Assembly: GCF_040564635.1 (NCBI RefSeq)
Contig: NZ_CP159837.1
Location: 4,761,001-4,825,000 of the forward strand
DNA from: Planktothricoides raciborskii GIHE-MW2
Lineage (GTDB): Bacteria; Cyanobacteriota; Cyanobacteriia; Cyanobacteriales; Laspinemataceae
Reading direction: 5' to 3'
DNA length: 64,000 bases
The translations under genes and the position numbers were made by a program. Below, piece after piece: positions 45,129-54,506 of the stretch (the stretch's first letter is position 1; every line of letters starts with the position of its first letter). The notes below the pieces were generated by a model. That model was not told where the DNA came from and ran no database searches. It saw nothing but the letters and a program-made list of their open reading frames with translations.

Positions 45129-45885
45129 ATTTACCTGGAAACGATGTGAAGTTTTGTAAAAACCATCTAGTCAGTCATCCACGGTTGAAGGCTAATTTAG
45201 CCGATTGACAATTATTTGTGACTGGCTGAGGTGAAGATTTTATTAAAAAATGTAACAATTATAAGTAAGAATGACTCAGAATTTTTTTGGGCGACAATAA
45301 AAGTAATATCGCCATTTTAACCAGAATTTTCAGGGACAATATTTTCAGAATAATGTCAGGAATTAATTAACGTTGAATCATTAGCTTAATTTTCCGAAAA
45401 AAACTCTCGTTAGGCAGCGATCGCAGAGACAGCAAATCCGTGATAAATCAAACCAAAAATAGTGAGCCAACCTAGAGATAGTCTGTGATAGGGATCACTC
45501 AGTATTTTTAATTAGATTTATGATTTTTTTATGAATTTAAATTAAGACAATTCTGCCAAAGATTCATTGTTGGCTGAAAAGCCTCTATATTTTTACAGAT
45601 CGATCGAGAAAACTTTGATAAACTTTCATAAAGTTTTGATAAAGTTATGACATAAAACCTTCATGGCTCAGTGTTTTCTCCGCCAATTCACCATTGGATG
45701 TCAACTGGGCGCGAAATTCTCGGTGTACCGCTAAGTGGCGTAATTTTTTTTCAGTAAAATTGCGTATTCGCGGCTGGATCTAGGAGCCAGCAATTTCCAG
45801 GGCTAACCCATCGTGGTGATATTTAATCGAAGCATGAAGAATTGCTGGTCGTAAATTCACGAATGGGTCAGGCGATCGCGTCCGG
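45129..45885. other. Intergenic region with a possible coding relic
   Basis: About 760 bases between the kinase and regulator genes. 45645-45885 (minus strand) can be read as VNLRPAILHASIKYHHDG, ALEIAGS, a stop, then IRNFTEKKLRHLAVHREF and GELAEKTLSHEGFMS before a final stop. It begins in the other frame directly after the kinase stop. It looks like a decayed small gene with one nonsense codon, but no family was recognised. The rest, 45129-45640, is AT-rich with only a small GTGAT/ATCAC hairpin at 45486. Confidence 0.4.
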
Positions 45886-47496
45886 CTAGGATAAGGTAAA
45901 ATAAAAAGTAGCCCCTTGATTCACCGCACTTTCCGCCCAAACTTGCCCGCCATGTTTGTGGATAATCCGCTTCACCGTGGCTAGTCCGATACCAGTACCG
46001 GGAAATTCCTCCTCAGAATGGAGCCGCTGAAAAGCGCCAAATAATTTGTTGGCAGAGCTCATATCAAATCCGGCGCCGTTATCTTTAACAAAATAGGCTA
46101 ATTTTCCATGATAATTTTCGATCGCGCCAAATGAAATTTCTGCTTTGGGTTGTCGGCAGGTGTACTTCCAAGCATTATTGAGTAAATTTTCCAGAACAAT
46201 TCGCAACAGTCGCGTGTCCCCTATAGCGATCAGTCCTGGAGTGCTGCTAAATTTAACATTTCTTTCGGGGGCATTTTGGCATAAATCGGCCATAATTTCT
46301 GAGGCGATCGCACTTAAATCCACTTGAGTCCGCTGCATCTGACTCCGGGTAAGTCGTGAAAGACTCAACAAATCGTCAATCAATTCTCCCATCCGCAAGC
46401 TATTCGCTCTAATCCGGTTTAAATAATGTTTTGCCCGTTCATCTAATTGATCTTGATAAAACATGAGCAAAGCCTTGCTAAATCCATCAATGCCCCGCAG
46501 AGGAGCCCGCAAATCGTGAGAAACCGAATAGGAAAATGCTTCGAGTTCTCTATTAGTAGCTTCCAGTTGGGCGGTGCGTTCTTGAACCCGCTGTTCTAAC
46601 TCCTGGTTAATGTTTATAATTTTTTGTTCCGTTTGTTTGCGTTCGGTAATGTCCCAAAACATAGAAACCCCGCCAATAATCGTGCCATCGAGATGGCGAA
46701 TCGGGGCGGAACTCATCAGCAAAGTTCCGAGAGTTCGATCCTCATATTCAATGACAATTTCTTCGGCTTTGATCGCTTCTCCCGTGGTAATGGAACGGAT
46801 AATCGGCCATTCTTGCGGTTGATACAAACTTCCATCTGGGTGAAAACCCCGCCAGTGAGAATAGTCCTCAATGTTTGTGGTATCTAAAAAAAGATTGCCA
46901 GAAAAAAGAGTGCCAGAAATTTGTTTGGCTTGTTGGTTGCGCCAAATTAAGCGCCCAGAAGGGGCTTCCGCCACGATCGCGCCCACGGGCATATATCGCA
47001 AAACCGCTTCCAGAAGCGATCGCTCTTTGGCTAATAATGATTTAGATTCTTGAGTGACGATCCCTTGGGTGTTTCTGGGCAAATTCGTTAACTTTTTGAT
47101 AGGTAAACAAGTGCTTTGGATGATTAATCCCGCAATTTCACCAGTGCGATCGTACCAAGGACACATTTGCCAAATTACCGAATAAATACTGCCATCGGCT
47201 TTCACCCATTCGGCAATTTCACTGGTTAAAGTTTCCCCAGCTAAACATCGTTCTTTAATCACAACCCAATTGGGCGGGAGTAAAATTGGTAATCGCTCGT
47301 AAACTTGACTGATAGTTTCGTCATGTTCTAGGTTATAATCCTTGAGCCAAAGCTGAGTGACTGCCAAAATCTTGCCTTCATAGTCCACCCAGGCGATCGC
47401 CGCTGGGATAGAGGATAAAAACTGTTGATAAGGTAGCAACTGCTGTGGTTCTATTTCGTAATTTTGCTCTGAATCTTGATCTGGTTTCGCCATCAT
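45886..47496 (-). CDS. PAS-PAS histidine kinase, phytochrome-like kinase core
   Basis: A 536-aa cytoplasmic kinase without membrane segments. PAS domains at about 25-130 (AIAWVDYEGKILAVTQLWL) and 165-285 (YMPVGAIVAEAPSGRLIW, ending VSMFWDITERK), a short coiled coil, then the phospho-acceptor FSYSVSHDLRAPLRGIDGFS near 328-347 and the ATPase domain with LENLLNNAWKYT, VKDNGAGFDM and GTGIGLATVKRII. This kinase core is the type found in bacteriophytochromes and pairs with Rcp-like regulators; one lies downstream. The signal sensed is not evident; there is no obvious haem or flavin cysteine motif. An AUG pair at the start makes M1 or M2 equivalent. Confidence 0.92.
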   Translation of the reverse strand: MMAKPDQDSEQNYEIEPQQLLPYQQFLSSIPAAIAWVDYEGKILAVTQLWLKDYNLEHDETISQVYERLPILLPPNWVVIKERCLAGETLTSEIAEWVKADGSIYSVIWQMCPWYDRTGEIAGLIIQSTCLPIKKLTNLPRNTQGIVTQESKSLLAKERSLLEAVLRYMPVGAIVAEAPSGRLIWRNQQAKQISGTLFSGNLFLDTTNIEDYSHWRGFHPDGSLYQPQEWPIIRSITTGEAIKAEEIVIEYEDRTLGTLLMSSAPIRHLDGTIIGGVSMFWDITERKQTEQKIININQELEQRVQERTAQLEATNRELEAFSYSVSHDLRAPLRGIDGFSKALLMFYQDQLDERAKHYLNRIRANSLRMGELIDDLLSLSRLTRSQMQRTQVDLSAIASEIMADLCQNAPERNVKFSSTPGLIAIGDTRLLRIVLENLLNNAWKYTCRQPKAEISFGAIENYHGKLAYFVKDNGAGFDMSSANKLFGAFQRLHSEEEFPGTGIGLATVKRIIHKHGGQVWAESAVNQGATFYFTLS

Positions 47497-48104
47497 AGAG
47501 ATCAGCCTTAATACAACTGAAAGCTTGCCGCAATGTTTTTGGGCAAAATTTCCTGGAAAAATTGGTTTAAAAAAATGGCTAAAACATTACGGTATTTTTA
47601 GGGGCATAAATTGACCAATTTGAATAAATTATTCTATAAATGAGAGCCAATGGCTTTATGGTTATGGCCAGTAAATCTCAACGTACCTAAAATTTAACAT
47701 CAAAACTATATTATAGATAAGATAGCCCTGATTTTTTTAATAATTTTTTTGCTCAAATAAAATAACTTAAATTAAGTATTAATAGAGACAACATGGCATC
47801 GAAGAAATGTTTCCTGGAATACACAAAATCCTCGGAATTACCAGGTTAAAATTTTTTCATTAATTCCTAGATCGGCAAAGGTATCGGTAAAGGTGTGGTT
47901 TACTGGTTAGTGGTTATTTATTTGCTATATGCAATTTAAAAGTAAGTTTTTGTTAACCAACAACCAACCACCAACCCTTCTTCGACCGCCATCGGGCTAG
48001 GGGGGCAACCACCAACCACCAACCACCAACCACCAACCACCAACCACCAATATGGGCGAACAGCCGTTAGTCCCTACAGAATAATAACCAACAAGTAGTA
48101 ACAA
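47497..48104. other. Intergenic region with ACCAACC heptamers
   Basis: About 610 bases. AT-rich upstream part (kinase promoter on the minus strand), then at about 47957-48052 a run of ACCAACC 7-base units interrupted by CTTCGACCGCCATCGGGCTA, and a short GAACAGCCGTTAGTCCCTA repeat. No gene seen. Confidence 0.6.
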
Positions 48105-49379
48105 TTACATCTGATATTTACCACCTTTTTGAGGATTTGACCAGTCACATCCATAGTTTTTCGTCTCTTTAATTAATTGACTCCACGGATTTGGCAAGAT
48201 AGGCTTGTCTGTAGAGTGAATAATCTCAAATAGGCCATCATCTCTTACCTGACCAATTCGCACGGTTTTCGATAAATGGTGATTATTTTCTATTCTGACT
48301 ATCCCTTCAGGAGCCATTATTTGTTGACCCAAAGCCGCTGACCGGACTGCGGTTAAGTTCGCAAATGTTCCGGCTTTTTCTACTGCTTTTTTCCACAAAA
48401 ATACCATAATATAAGCTGATTGCATTGGGTCACTAAGCACCCGTTGTTTTCCATACTTAGCCTGGAAATTTTGGATAAATTTTTTATTTTCTGGACTATT
48501 TAGCGTTTGAAAATAGTTCCAAACCGCATAGTGTCCTTTGAGATATTGCGAGCCAATAGCTTTAATTTCCGTTTCGCCGATACTGACGGACATAGTAGGA
48601 TATTTTTCGGGGGTTAAGCCAGCGTTTTTAAGTGCCTGAAAGAAAGCGACATTACTATCTCCGTTCAAAGAGTTAAAAATCACCCCCCCATCAGGCATTG
48701 CCGCTGTAATTTTATCAATGATTGGTGTTACTTCTGTGCTACCTAGCAGCAGATACTCTTCGCCGAGGGCTTCTCCTCCTTCGCTCGCTAACTGTGCTTT
48801 AATAATTTGATTCGCTGTTTGGGGAAAAATATAATCAGAACCCACTAAGAAAAATTTTTTACCTTTATTTTTGAGTAACCAGTCAACAGCCGGTTCAATT
48901 TGTTGATTAGGGGCAGCGCCGGTATAAAATATATTTTGAGAACATTCTTGTCCTTCATATTGCACTGGATACCACAGGAGATGATTTGTTTCCTCAAAAA
49001 TTGGCAAAACCGCTTTACGACTGGCAGAAGTCCAACAGCCAAAGACCGTGACCACTCGATCTTGAGAAATCAATTTGCGGGCTTTGGCCGCGAAAGTAGA
49101 CCAGTCAGAAGCTCCATCTTCTATAATGGGTTCTATTTGTTTACCCAGGACTCCACCCCCGGCATTGATTTCCGCGATCGCCAGTTGTTCGGCATCAACA
49201 ACACTTTTTTCACTAATGGCCATTGTTCCCGTCAGAGAATGAAGAATTCCGACCTTGATGGTCTTGATGGTATCATCAACCGCTGATGATTGGCGATCGC
49301 ACCCTTTTAATAAAAAGCTGGTTCCCAGGGTTCCAGATGCATACAACATAAATTTGCGACGATTCAGTTGGCTAGTCAT
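48105..49379 (-). CDS. UrtA-like ABC-transporter substrate-binding protein (orphan)
   Basis: A 424-aa type I periplasmic binding protein of the urea/short-chain-amide family (UrtA/AmiC/FmdD). The N-terminus has [21 protein letters not shown] followed by Cys, which fits a lipoprotein signal with a twin-arginine-like start. Family features: [59 protein letters not shown] and GATxxGRTYLWSPYN-type regions in altered form. The permease and ATPase genes (urtBCDE) are not adjacent; both neighbours are sensor kinases. It may be an orphan uptake component or a ligand sensor feeding the divergently transcribed kinase. Ligand specificity is inferred from the family only. Confidence 0.85.
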   Translation of the reverse strand: MTSQLNRRKFMLYASGTLGTSFLLKGCDRQSSAVDDTIKTIKVGILHSLTGTMAISEKSVVDAEQLAIAEINAGGGVLGKQIEPIIEDGASDWSTFAAKARKLISQDRVVTVFGCWTSASRKAVLPIFEETNHLLWYPVQYEGQECSQNIFYTGAAPNQQIEPAVDWLLKNKGKKFFLVGSDYIFPQTANQIIKAQLASEGGEALGEEYLLLGSTEVTPIIDKITAAMPDGGVIFNSLNGDSNVAFFQALKNAGLTPEKYPTMSVSIGETEIKAIGSQYLKGHYAVWNYFQTLNSPENKKFIQNFQAKYGKQRVLSDPMQSAYIMVFLWKKAVEKAGTFANLTAVRSAALGQQIMAPEGIVRIENNHHLSKTVRIGQVRDDGLFEIIHSTDKPILPNPWSQLIKETKNYGCDWSNPQKGGKYQM

Positions 49380-49712
49380 GGTACTTTGTCCTCACTTGAT
49401 TAATTGTTTGAACTCAGTGAACTCTGATTAGACTTAGATAAAATGACAAATGTTTGTTTTTTTGTTACAATCCTAGATCGAGCTTATGGATGTTTTTCAA
49501 AAGCCTTTTTTGTCGTCTAGGATGGGGCTAATTAAGGATTATAATATAATATTAATGATTTTTATTATTTTTTTCTCACATCACAAATAATTTTATTTAA
49601 ATAATTTATATTATTAAAATAAGTTTTTATTATAAAAGGTATTTTTTAATTAAAATTTAAGTATAATTAATTGTTGATTTGAGCAATAATAGCGAAAAAA
49701 TTCCCAAAAAAT
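49380..49712. other. AT-rich divergent promoter region
   Basis: About 330 bases between the UrtA-like gene and the divergent kinase gene, very AT-rich at 49550-49680, with no repeat or open frame of note. It should hold both promoters. Confidence 0.6.
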
Positions 49713-51719
49713 ATGGCAAAAATATTAGTGATTGATGATGATATTACTGTCCAATTAGTGTTAGTTCACTTACTAGAAAGAGAAGGACATCAGGTGAACA
49801 CCGCAACCGATGGAGCAACCGGAATGCAACTGGCCAAGCAACAGCATCCAGATGCGATCGTTTGTGATTGGATGATGCCCGGTCTTGACGGTCTAGAAGT
49901 CTGTCGTCAAGTGAATGCCGATCCCGATTTGGCCACGACTTTTTTTATTTTACTAACCGCGAGGGAAGATGTGGGCGATCGCGTCAAAGGTTTAGATGCG
50001 GGGGCTGATGAGTTTCTCTCGAAACCCATTGAAGCGGAAGAATTGTTAGCCCGAATGCGAGCCGGTTTGCGATCGCGTCGGTTAACCCAACAAGTGGCAC
50101 ACACCAATCAGTATCTAGCGGCCTTAGTAGAAGTGCAAAATTTATTATTAGCCTGTAGCGGTCACTGTATTTTATACAACCAAGCGATCGCCACCTTGGG
50201 AAAAGTCTTTGGGGCGAGTCAGGTTTATGTTTGTCGATTATCTTTCGACTCCGAGGGCAACCTTAAACCTTTACTCCAAGGGGAATGGTGTGAAACCAAT
50301 TCTTGTGAGACTTCGGAAAAACTTTCTCCACCCACACTGATCGAGACTCAGCTTTTCCCTAGCTGGTTAGAAATGCTAGAAAAAGGCCAAATTATTACCG
50401 GGAAAGTGGCGGAATTACCAGAATCCGAGCAAGAGGTTTTACAGGCTTTAGGGATTTCAGCCATCTTAATTTTACCTTTAATTGTAGATGCTCAACTATT
50501 TGGCTGGATTAATTTTGAATTTAAACATCAAGATTACTCATTTAATTCCTCAGAAATAGAAATTTTACGAGCCGCCGCCGCCGCATTTTCCCTGCATTTT
50601 GATCGCTGCTTGACCGAGGAAGAACTCCGCAAAAGTGAGGCGCATTATCGGGCGATTGTGGAAGACCAAACCGAACTGATTTGTCGGTTCGCTCCCGATG
50701 GCAAACTGACTTTTGTCAATGAGGCTTATTGTCGTTATTTTGGCATTAGCCGTGCCGAAGCCTTGAATAATTCTCTCGTGCCATTCATTCCTGACCTGAA
50801 GCGAGATATTATGCAATATCCCGTGATGATTCACGAAAGTCGGATCGTCTTAAACAATGGCAAAAATCGCTGGTTACAGTGGAGCGATCGGGCTATTTTT
50901 GACCACCAAGGAATCTTACTAGGTTTTCAAGCGGTTGCTCAAGATATCACGGAACGCAAGCGAGCGGAGGAAGAAACTATCAAAGCACTGCAAAAAGAAA
51001 AAGAATTGTCAGAACTGAGAAGTCGCTTTGTTTCAATGGTGTCCCATGAATTTAGAAATCCTTTAAGTTCGATTATTTCAGCGGCAGACTTGTTGGAATA
51101 TTACATAGAAACTGCCAGCACCGAGAAAAAACTTCAATATATTGAGCGGATTCAAAATGCATCGACTACGATGAATGAGTTATTAGAAGATGTTTTAGTC
51201 ATTGGTCGTCACGAAGCGAATAAGGTAGTTTTCCAGCCGACTGAAATCAACTTAATTGAGTTTGGTCAAAAAATCATCAAAGAAATTGAGTTTAGTTTGA
51301 ATCGAGCCAATCAAATTATTTTTAAATATCAAGCATATTTGGATTCAGATAAAGATGAATTAAATCATAATATTTGCGGCTTTTTTGATGAAAAATTGTT
51401 GCGACAAATATTATCTAATTTACTATCGAATGCCATTAAGTATTCGGCGAATAATGCTTTAATTTATCTGGATTTAATCGGGAGAGATAGTGAGGTTATT
51501 TTTATGGTTAAAGATAGCGGTATTGGCATTCCCAGTGATGATTTGCCTCACCTGTTTGAATCATTCCATCGCTGTCAAAATGTTGGTATGATATCTGGAA
51601 CTGGACTAGGTTTGACCATTGTTAAACGCAGTGTTGATATGCACGGAGGCCAGATTTTTGTGGAGAGTGAAGTTGGTGTTGGGACTACGTTTACAGTGAC
51701 TCTACCATTGCAGTTATAA
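49713..51719 (+). CDS. Receiver-GAF-PAS hybrid histidine kinase
   Basis: A 668-aa soluble protein with the receiver at the front. Residues 1-120: receiver (ILVIDDDITVQLVLVHLLE, phospho-Asp in IVCDWMMPGLDG, FLSKPIEAEELL). About 150-305: GAF domain (QVYVCRLSFD, ISAILILPLIVDAQLFGWI). About 315-430: PAS plus PAC (YRAIVEDQTELICRFAPDG, ending AVAQDITERKRAEEE). Kinase: FVSMVSHEFRNPLSSIISA near 447-465 and ATPase region LSNLLSNAIKYSA, VKDSGIGIP, GTGLGLTIVKRSV. The layout, with an N-terminal receiver, is typical of kinases that take input from another kinase. The GAF domain lacks an obvious bilin cysteine motif. Divergent from the UrtA-like gene. Confidence 0.93.
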   Translation: MAKILVIDDDITVQLVLVHLLEREGHQVNTATDGATGMQLAKQQHPDAIVCDWMMPGLDGLEVCRQVNADPDLATTFFILLTAREDVGDRVKGLDAGADEFLSKPIEAEELLARMRAGLRSRRLTQQVAHTNQYLAALVEVQNLLLACSGHCILYNQAIATLGKVFGASQVYVCRLSFDSEGNLKPLLQGEWCETNSCETSEKLSPPTLIETQLFPSWLEMLEKGQIITGKVAELPESEQEVLQALGISAILILPLIVDAQLFGWINFEFKHQDYSFNSSEIEILRAAAAAFSLHFDRCLTEEELRKSEAHYRAIVEDQTELICRFAPDGKLTFVNEAYCRYFGISRAEALNNSLVPFIPDLKRDIMQYPVMIHESRIVLNNGKNRWLQWSDRAIFDHQGILLGFQAVAQDITERKRAEEETIKALQKEKELSELRSRFVSMVSHEFRNPLSSIISAADLLEYYIETASTEKKLQYIERIQNASTTMNELLEDVLVIGRHEANKVVFQPTEINLIEFGQKIIKEIEFSLNRANQIIFKYQAYLDSDKDELNHNICGFFDEKLLRQILSNLLSNAIKYSANNALIYLDLIGRDSEVIFMVKDSGIGIPSDDLPHLFESFHRCQNVGMISGTGLGLTIVKRSVDMHGGQIFVESEVGVGTTFTVTLPLQL

Positions 51720-51870
51720 CTGGAAGAAAATACCAGTCCTTAGCCTTGGAAAAATCAGGTGAACCGATGACAAGAAACATGGCAATTGTTCCTCGTATCT
51801 TATAGGAAACGCCGCTATTTTTTCCTGTTGTTTCTCAGTGTATTGCTCAGAGTCAACAAAATACATTGAG

Positions 51871-51916
51871 CCGCGATCGCCACTGGATTTTGGAGTAAAG
51901 CCAGTGGCGATCGCGG
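51871..51916. terminator. HIP1-containing hairpin between convergent genes
   Basis: CCGCGATCGCCACTGG at 51871-51886 and its complement at 51901-51916 form a 16-bp perfect stem with a 14-base loop. It lacks a strong T-run but lies between the ends of two convergent genes, so a bidirectional barrier is plausible. The remaining 51720-52020 gap shows nothing else. Confidence 0.5.
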
Positions 51917-52020
51917 CAATTCGTCTCGAATAGGGAAAAGAAGAATTATCTCCTCTGATTCCCCTAACATCTTTCTGAGTTATGGAAAATTTTGGGGCAT
52001 TTCAACCTTGTTGGGAATAT

Positions 52021-53643
52021 TTAAGACCAGAGGGTTTTGGCTTGAATCCACTCATTTGACTCATAGACTTGCGACGGTACATGACTTGTCACTCCTTGAA
52101 GAGTTAAAGGATCAAAACCCAACTGCTGAGTAATTCTTTCCCTTGCTAAAATACGATATTCCCAGAAATGCTCTCCTGCACCACATAATCCTAAATAGAT
52201 ATTCAGCAATTGAGGCTTTTGCTGGAGAATTTGCCAGAGTTGTTGCCAAAACTGACTACGAATTTCTGGGCTTTGCCAACCTTGTCGCCATAGTAATCGA
52301 GCTATGAATACCAGGAGTTTACGTTTAGGAAAATACATCGGTTGGTGTAGCAGAGGATTGGTTTTGATTTTAAGACATTGTTGAAAACAACGTTTTAAAT
52401 AGTTTTGCGGATCATATAATGTCCAAATTGCTTCAATATACTCGTGTGCAATCTCAGCAAGGGGACGAGTGGGTTTAAAATTCATCAGGGCATTTTGATC
52501 CCCAAATTCTTCTCCTCCTGTTCCTTCTAGGAGGCGTTGTTCTTTTTTGAGGCGTTGCCACAGGGCAGTATTGGGTATCGCTTGTAAAATCCCTAACATC
52601 GGTTGGGGAATATTGGTGGCTTCGACAAAGGCTTGAATGCGATCGCCCGCTCCTTTGCGTTCACCATCAAAACCCAGGATAAATCCGGCATAAATGAGTA
52701 AACCTGCGTCATTAATAATGTGACAGGCATCGATGAGGGAATGACGAGTATTTTGAAACTTCAGCGTGAGTTCTAAGCTATCCTGATCCGGTGTTTCAAT
52801 CCCCAGAAATACCGCATAGAAACCCGCTTTGACCATTAAATCAAGCAACTCTGAGTCTTCGGCTAAATTAACCGAAGCTTCTGTCATAAAAGTGAAAGGA
52901 TAATGACGTTCTTCCATCCAGGGAATTAAATCCCGTAATAATCGTTTGACATTACGAGTATTCCCGATAAAGTTATCATCAACTATCAAAACTGAACCGC
53001 GCCAACCTAAATCATAGAGAATTTGTAATTCGGCTAAGGTTTGACTAGGGTCTTTGGTTCGTGATTTGCGTCCGTAAAGGTTGGTAATATCGCAAAATTC
53101 ACATTGAAAGGGACAACCCCGCGAAAATTGAACTGCCATCATTAGGTAATCTTCTCGTTTCAGCAAATCGAAACGAGGTGGAGGGCTTTGGCTTATATCA
53201 GGTTTTTCTGAAGCCCGAAAAATTCCTTGTTCTTGACCGGAATTAATGGCATCAAGGAATTGGGAAATGGTAATCTCTCCTTCATCTAAAATCAAATAAT
53301 TCGCACCTGCTGCCAGTGCCGGATCGGGAATTGAAGTAGGATAAGGCCCACCCACAGCAACCTTTTTGCCTAGTTGCACTGCTTTTTTTATTTGAGCGAG
53401 AAAATCGTCTTTTTGGGCTAACATTGCGGAAAGAATCACTAAATCACACCATTCCCAGTCTTGATCGGTTTCGGATTGAACATTGCGATCGCAAAACCGG
53501 ATTTCCCAGTCTTGGGGTAATAAAGCGGCAACAGTAATAATACCTAACGGGGGAACTGATGCTTTGAGTCCTACCATTTTCATAAAGGCATGATAAGACC
53601 AAAAAGTTTTAGGAAAAAGAGGATAAAGCAATAAAGCTTTCAT
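52021..53643 (-). CDS. B12-binding radical SAM protein
   Basis: A 540-aa enzyme. Residues 1 to about 140 form a cobalamin-binding-like domain (MKALLLYPLFPKTFWSYHAF, SVPPLGIITVAALLP, VAVGGPYPTSIPDP). About 165-380 are the radical SAM core with FSRGCPFQCEFCDI, the CxxxCxxC 4Fe-4S cluster motif, followed by VLIVDDNFIGN and GFILGFDGE. The C-terminal 150 residues match the DUF4070-type extension. The substrate is unknown; relatives methylate hopanoids, lipids or cofactors. It is monocistronic, followed by a hairpin gap and preceded by a long AT-rich region. Confidence 0.9.
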   Translation of the reverse strand: MKALLLYPLFPKTFWSYHAFMKMVGLKASVPPLGIITVAALLPQDWEIRFCDRNVQSETDQDWEWCDLVILSAMLAQKDDFLAQIKKAVQLGKKVAVGGPYPTSIPDPALAAGANYLILDEGEITISQFLDAINSGQEQGIFRASEKPDISQSPPPRFDLLKREDYLMMAVQFSRGCPFQCEFCDITNLYGRKSRTKDPSQTLAELQILYDLGWRGSVLIVDDNFIGNTRNVKRLLRDLIPWMEERHYPFTFMTEASVNLAEDSELLDLMVKAGFYAVFLGIETPDQDSLELTLKFQNTRHSLIDACHIINDAGLLIYAGFILGFDGERKGAGDRIQAFVEATNIPQPMLGILQAIPNTALWQRLKKEQRLLEGTGGEEFGDQNALMNFKPTRPLAEIAHEYIEAIWTLYDPQNYLKRCFQQCLKIKTNPLLHQPMYFPKRKLLVFIARLLWRQGWQSPEIRSQFWQQLWQILQQKPQLLNIYLGLCGAGEHFWEYRILARERITQQLGFDPLTLQGVTSHVPSQVYESNEWIQAKTLWS

Positions 53644-54506
53644 ACAAAATTGATTTTAATAAAAAACTGAATAGTTTATTTTAGCAATCCATTTTATGTT
53701 TGCCCACATTTATTATAAAACTTTATATTTATTTTATTTTTATTAAAATAAAACACCATAAAATGCAAAGTTTTTGCCATAAGACTTGTTTATTCTTGAT
53801 CCCAAACTATATATATAAATCAAAAATGTATTTGTAAATTAATTTTGATAAAAAAAACCAAATAAAAAATTTTTTGTTTTAATTACATTATTTATTGTTA
53901 TTTGTTTTGTTAAAAACATTAAAAAATTTAATATATTAAAGCAATAATGATTTTAGGCTTAAATAATCTCACCTCACCATGAGAATAAACAATGACATTT
54001 GGTAGAAAAAATATTTGTTTACCTTGTTTCAAAGAATTAATAGGATACTTATTGTTTGATGATTTTGTGGCGTTTGATGCAGGTAATCTCAGGCTAAATC
54101 TAATAAAAATATTTTTTTCCCCTGGATATATATTTTAAAAACGTTGATTTATGGCGATGACAATAAAAAAATAATTTTACGACGGAATTAATCAATCAAA
54201 ATCCTCTGAACTTCTTTCATATCCAGGGGAATATCTCTAACTCATTTTAAAATAAGCCAACCGAAAACTTAAACATTCTTTAAGAATGTTTAAGTTTTTA
54301 TAACGGTCAGATCGGATCGCTAACCCCGAAAAAGTTTTTTGGCAATCCTCAATAGCATCTCTGCTGCTTCCTGTGTGCATATACAGACCACAGGATAAAA
54401 AAGAAAAGCATAAAGGATTCTCTGGGAAAATCGGCAGGGGCGATCGTTATCGAGCCACTAAAGCGATATATTTAACAAAGGAGACGATCGGGTTCATCTT
54501 CAAACC
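53644..54506. other. Long AT-rich intergenic region with an orphan terminator
   Basis: About 860 bases, extremely AT-rich at 53690-53950, with no protein gene seen. A terminator-like hairpin at 54264-54301 ends no known gene. GGAG in AAAGGAGACG at about 54478-54486 lies about 23 bases before the next ATG. Confidence 0.55.
54264..54301 (+). terminator. Orphan intrinsic terminator
   Basis: AAACTTAAACATTCTT pairs with AAGAATGTTTAAGTTT and is followed by TTAT. The nearest upstream gene on this strand is kilobases away, so it may end a small RNA within 53950-54300, or act on the minus strand (the stem is symmetric). Confidence 0.6.
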
